The position numbers and the translations under genes are program-made. From positions 2,901,866 to 2,965,865 of the forward strand of contig JALPQD010000223.1 of the NCBI GenBank assembly GCA_023101885.1: 64,000 bases of DNA. Reading direction: 5' to 3'. Origin of the DNA: Typhlomys cinereus (Eukaryota > Chordata > Mammalia > Rodentia > Platacanthomyidae). Every line of letters begins with the position of its first letter. The stretch's first letter is position 1. The notes beneath the pieces are model-generated. The model had not been told where the DNA came from. It saw only the letters and a program-made list of their open reading frames with translations, and searched no databases. Below, piece by piece: positions 60,562 through 64,000 of the stretch.

Positions 60562-60810
60562 GTGTTTTATTTTTTTAAATATTTTGCTTTTTCAGTTTTA
60601 CAAGCATATTGAGTACTCATCCTCCATTCCCCCTTCCACCCATTCTCCTTCCCTCCCTTCTTCAATCCATCCCACTCCCTCCCACCCTCCCGGCCACTTG
60701 CCTTCATGGACCCCAGGGCTCCCTCTGGCTTGTCTGTTCCTTTTTTTTTTTTTTTTTTTTTGTAATTTTTCTACTTTTACAAGCACATTGAGTACTTATC
60801 CCTGCTTTTT
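60562..60810 (-). mobile_element. Purine-rich retrotransposon tail, second copy, with a doubled 3' end
   Basis: On the minus strand 60742-60562 matches the repeat at 33668-33848 through AGAGGGAGCC, GAGTGGGATGGATTGAAGAA and CTCAATATGCTTGTAAAACT. Upstream (60805-60763, minus strand) is a second copy of only the last 40 bp (AAGTACTCAATGTGCTTGTA) followed by an A-run of about 21. So two 3' ends lie head to tail. Likely the 3' end of an L1 subfamily. Confidence 0.7.
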
Positions 60811-60861
60811 CCATTGTCTCTCAGAAAGGTGTTGTAAATAGAACCTTTAAAATGATTCACA

Positions 60862-61040
60862 AGGGCGCAAATTTGCTCAGTCAGTGAAGGTGCTTGTGCA
60901 CAAACTTGGCAACCTAAATTCCATCCTTGGAAACATCGTGGAAAGAGAAAAAGGACTTCTGAAAGTTGTCCTCTGACCCCACATGCTGTTCTGTACATAT
61001 CTCTTCTCTCTCTCACAAAATAAATTTTAAATTTTTTTGC
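60862..61040 (+). mobile_element. B2-type SINE, older canonical subfamily
   Basis: GGGCGCAAATTTGCTCAGTC (diverged head), AACCTAAATTCCATCCTTGG, AGTTGTCCTCTGACCCCACA and a CACAAAATAAATTTT end follow muroid B2 order. Confidence 0.7.
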
Positions 61041-61059
61041 TTTTTAAAAGAAAATTGTC

Positions 61060-61250
61060 TGGGGCCAGAAAAATAGCTCAGGAGGAAGGCGCTTGACCAA
61101 CTCACACAAATCTGATGACCTGAGTTCAATCTCTGGAAGTCCACATCGTGGAAGGAGAGAACTGACTTCTAAAAAGTGGCCTTTGACCTCCACCTGTGCA
61201 TGATATTCTCTCTCTCTCTTAAATAAATAAATAAATAAAATCTCCCCTAG
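61060..61250 (+). mobile_element. B2-type SINE, older canonical subfamily
   Basis: GGGGCCAGAAAAATAGCTCA (head), TGACCTGAGTTCAATCTCTG (B box), AAGTGGCCTTTGACCTCCAC, a (CT)n stretch and TTAAATAAATAAATAAATAA. It lies 20 bp downstream of a similar element in the same orientation. Confidence 0.8.
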
Positions 61251-62385
61251 AGTTAAAAAAAGGAAAAAGGTCGTTTGCAACTGAACTACAGGAAGAGTCA
61301 AGAACACACAGTATGTGCACATCTGCCCCAAGATCAAGAGAACTGTGGGTAAAAGCAAAGAACTAGAAACATCTACAAGGAAATGTCTATGGAATATAGA
61401 AGAAAGTACCTGCTATGGTGTTCTATTTGTCCACTTGAGTTCAAGTGAGAAAGTTTTACAGAGAGTGCTAAATACAGCAAATAACAAAAAATATAACATA
61501 CGATTTAATTTTATTAAAATATTTACATAGTCATTTAACAAAAGCAAGAGTAAGGAGACTTTAAAAATAATAGTAGTGGTCATCACTCCAGGGAACAAAA
61601 CAATTGAGTTGCCTTATGTATTTGTAGATTTGGGTGGATGTGTATATTCTGTAAAATTAGCATAATTGCTTTTGGAATCAGTAACACAGCTCCTAATTTA
61701 AAGTTATTTGCAATTTTCATGGGAAAAAGCACATTTTTTCTAGGCAGCCAAGTATAAGTATAAATATAAGTAGAAAGGGCAATCTGAACAGAACATATAA
61801 ACAGAACTATAAAAGAAGCTGAAAATGGACTGTAACCTCTGCCTTTCAGTAGGTTACCCAAGACAAGGGTTGGAGTTGAGAAAAACATGTTCCAGAGCCT
61901 TTCTGTCCATCTTCTCCCTCCCATATCTCTATCCATTGAGCAAATGGTGGGCCTCACATCTTGGACTTCTCCTTGTCAAAAATCTTTCAATAGAAGAGTC
62001 CTCTGTGTGAATAAAGTATGCTGTTACCTAAACCATCCCCTTGACCTAGGGCACAACAAGCTTTCTACAATTGCCTGCATCTGAGGTTAGGAATGCTTGG
62101 CTTCTAGAAAAAAGAAACTAAACCACACAATGATTTGTAGCAACATTATAGTTTTAGTAGCTTGGCTGTCTTACTAGTGATTCACTGGATAATTGTGGAG
62201 GTTGTGAGGCTGTGGGTTAAATGGTGTCTTTTTCTGCTCCCTTATGAAGAAACCTGACATTTGCAGAACTCCTACCTCATGTGTAAGGCAAGAGAGGTAG
62301 TTTTAGAGATGAGCCTGTGTAGACTCTTAACAAAGGTATTTATCTGAAATTAATATCCAGATGCCATTCTAAAATGACTTAATAA
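61251..62385. other. Unique AT-rich DNA, no gene seen
   Basis: Nothing recognised. Confidence 0.4.
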
Positions 62386-62490
62386 GCCAGATGTGGTGAA
62401 ATGTACCTGTGACCTTAGCTATTCTAGATACTGAGGCAGCAGGAATGTTTGAGCCATCCCAACTAAGAAAAATAAAACAAAACAATGTGC
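62386..62490 (+). mobile_element. Diverged B1-like SINE
   Basis: AGCCAGATGTGGTGAAATGT, CCTGTGACCTTAGCTATTCT and ACTGAGGCAGCAGGAATGTT then an A-rich AAAATAAAACAAAAC tail match 7SL-derived SINE order. Confidence 0.6.
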
Positions 62491-63066
62491 ACAACTTAAT
62501 AGGTAAACAATAACCGAATATGATTTCATTTCTATTCCATTGTTTTCAGACTGTGAGGAAACCCAACAAGAAAGAAATAGGTTGTTATGATGTGATTAGG
62601 TGATCACAGTTAACCACTTGGGGACTCTGGACAGACTCTCTTAATAGACATTTTCCTTCACTTATCCTAAGTAGCCAACAGATAGAGTGTTCTTTGGCAC
62701 TCCATCCATTCACTCAGCATCTCTGACCATCTTCACAGAAAATGTTTTGATCTTAGAATTGCTGGCCAAGCATCAGGAAGGTCAGTGACCCACACCCGGC
62801 CAAGAGCCCTGAGCCTTGCAGTGTGCAATAAGGGAGTATTATGCACACCGGCTTAAATCCAGTGACTTCTGGATGGCTAAAATGACTCAAATCTCAACTG
62901 AAATGATTTCATTAGCTCTGTGGGCCTTTCACACCACTTCAGAGGCCATTCGACATGAAACTTTGTAAACTGGAAGATATCGCTAAACAACTATAATATC
63001 ACATACAAAGAATTCAGCTCTAAGATGAATCAAACTCAGGCCTTCACTTCTGAATTAATGCCTGGG
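62491..63066. other. Unique DNA, no gene seen
   Basis: Nothing recognised. Confidence 0.4.
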
Positions 63067-63425
63067 GCAGTTAGTTTCAGGTATCAATTTGACAACTAAA
63101 GGCTGAGTCTTTTGACATATTTTGGAGAATTATTTAGTTAAGACAAATTCTGAACAAGTCTGTGGAGGATTATGAAGTTAATGTGAGAAAACCCAGATCA
63201 TAGTGAGAGAAACAATTCCCTGGGTAGGGAGATAACATAGGAGAGCTGGCCCATTATTTTGGAAAACTGGCAAGTGAGAAAGTGAGCCCCTCTTTCATTT
63301 CTTCTCTCCTGCCATGCCAATGAACTATAACCAGAAATGAAAGTCAAGAATACACTTCTTTCGTAGTCTGTTTGTGTCATGTACTCATATCAACAAAAAA
63401 AGAGTAACTGGAGCAGAATTTGGTA
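63067..63425 (+). mobile_element. MaLR-type LTR, plus orientation
   Basis: CAGTTAGTTTCAGGTATCAA, TTTGACAACTAAAGGCTGAG, GCATGCCAATGAACTATAACC-like and AAGAGTAACTGGAGCAGAAT correspond to the forward order of the family seen reversed at 1042-1412. Diverged. Confidence 0.5.
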
Positions 63426-63736
63426 CCAAAGAAATGAGTATATGGCTATTGTGCTTTTTAATCCATGTTATTGGAGAAATGTGAAAATGTTTAAGGATTC
63501 TGAAACTTTGCACTAGAAAAGTCATTGAGCAGAGGTTAGGGGACTATTTACAAAAGAGTAATGCTGAGAGAAAAGCGAACTGTTTAGATTATGTTGCAGT
63601 GTTTTGTAGGGGAACAAGGACTGTGGTGAAACTGAATTTAAAGATAATGGATTGTTTTACTGAACAGAGCTGCCTGGCCAGGTTTAAATATTCAGACAAG
63701 GAAAAGGAAAGCAGGAGAACAGCTATAGCTTTTGTA

Positions 63737-63858
63737 GAAATTAACATTACTTTGGGGTTGGAGAGATGGCTCAGGGGTTGTGACTCTGTCTCAGAAGCAG
63801 GGTTCTGAGTTCAGATCCCAGGTCCCACGTTAAAAAAAAAAAAGAAATTAACATTACT
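63737..63858 (+). mobile_element. SINE copy reduced to its tRNA-like head, with target duplication
   Basis: 63752-63843 holds only GGGGTTGGAGAGATGGCTCA through the B box (GAGTTCAGATCCCAGGTCCC) and ACGTT, then about 12 A. Exact 15-bp duplications (63737-63751 and 63844-63858, GAAATTAACATTACT) show that this short form was itself retroposed, not cut down later. At about 80 bp before the A-tail it is the size of an ID element. Confidence 0.9.
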
Positions 63859-64000
63859 GGGGGAAAAAAAAACTTAGTGCTTCCTACTGACTGGGACAGT
63901 GGGAGTAATATTGTGAGGGTAGAATCCACCTTGTACAGGCTGTATGCTATAAAAAAAAAAAATCCAGACTTATTTAGTGAAAAAAAAAAAAAGCCTAAAG

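Overview
The window is vertebrate nuclear DNA from a rodent and holds no intact protein-coding gene that I can support. Three things point to a rodent of the mouse-related clade (Muroidea plus Dipodoidea). First, at least a dozen SINEs carry the B2-superfamily tRNA-derived head (GGGGCTGGAGAGGTGGCTCA) and an AATAAATAA-type tail. Second, B1, ID and B3-like elements and rodent MaLR-type LTRs are present. Third, an L1 has a tandem-monomer promoter. The SINE body does not match the standard mouse or rat B2, so a jerboa/birch-mouse-type (Dip-like) or another non-murine lineage is more likely. That placement is inference.

Layout. 1-10 kb: mostly unique AT-rich DNA with three MaLR-type LTRs, microsatellites and a MIR. 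10.9-16.7 kb: four lineage SINEs, two of them bounded by 15-18 bp target-site duplications, a processed TRIAP1 pseudogene (minus strand, 11953-12180) and a strong CTCF-type motif (13613-13626). 16.7-33 kb: a B1-ID pair, the 3' end of an old L1, more LTR fragments, a minisatellite inside an LTR, and a clean solo retroviral LTR (27969-28416).

33.3-46.1 kb is a stack of nested transposons. An ancient plus-strand L1 has been split by a purine-rich tail element, an unclassified 1.27 kb insert, a SINE, a younger 6.7 kb minus-strand L1 (37562-44260, exact 20 bp target duplication), a Tigger-like DNA transposon, a long B3-like SINE and a B1. The younger L1 is essentially full length: two 5' monomer copies, ORF1, ORF2 (endonuclease, reverse transcriptase, Cys-rich end) and a G-rich 3' UTR. 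It is inactive because of stops, a frameshift, loss of the reverse transcriptase motif A aspartate and two insertions. One of those insertions (39598-39769) is a patch copied from two nearby sites, one of them in inverted orientation.

46-64 kb: more SINEs, MIR and L1 relics, B3-like elements, MLT1-type LTRs, a second copy of the purine-rich tail repeat, and a SINE copy reduced to its tRNA-like head (63752-63843). Two stop-free stretches (49231-49584 and 51144-51797) and one possible processed pseudogene (29356-29728) are unexplained.

No genes work together here. The window reads as an intergenic or large-intron segment shaped by retrotransposition, and the main functional candidate is the CTCF-type site.
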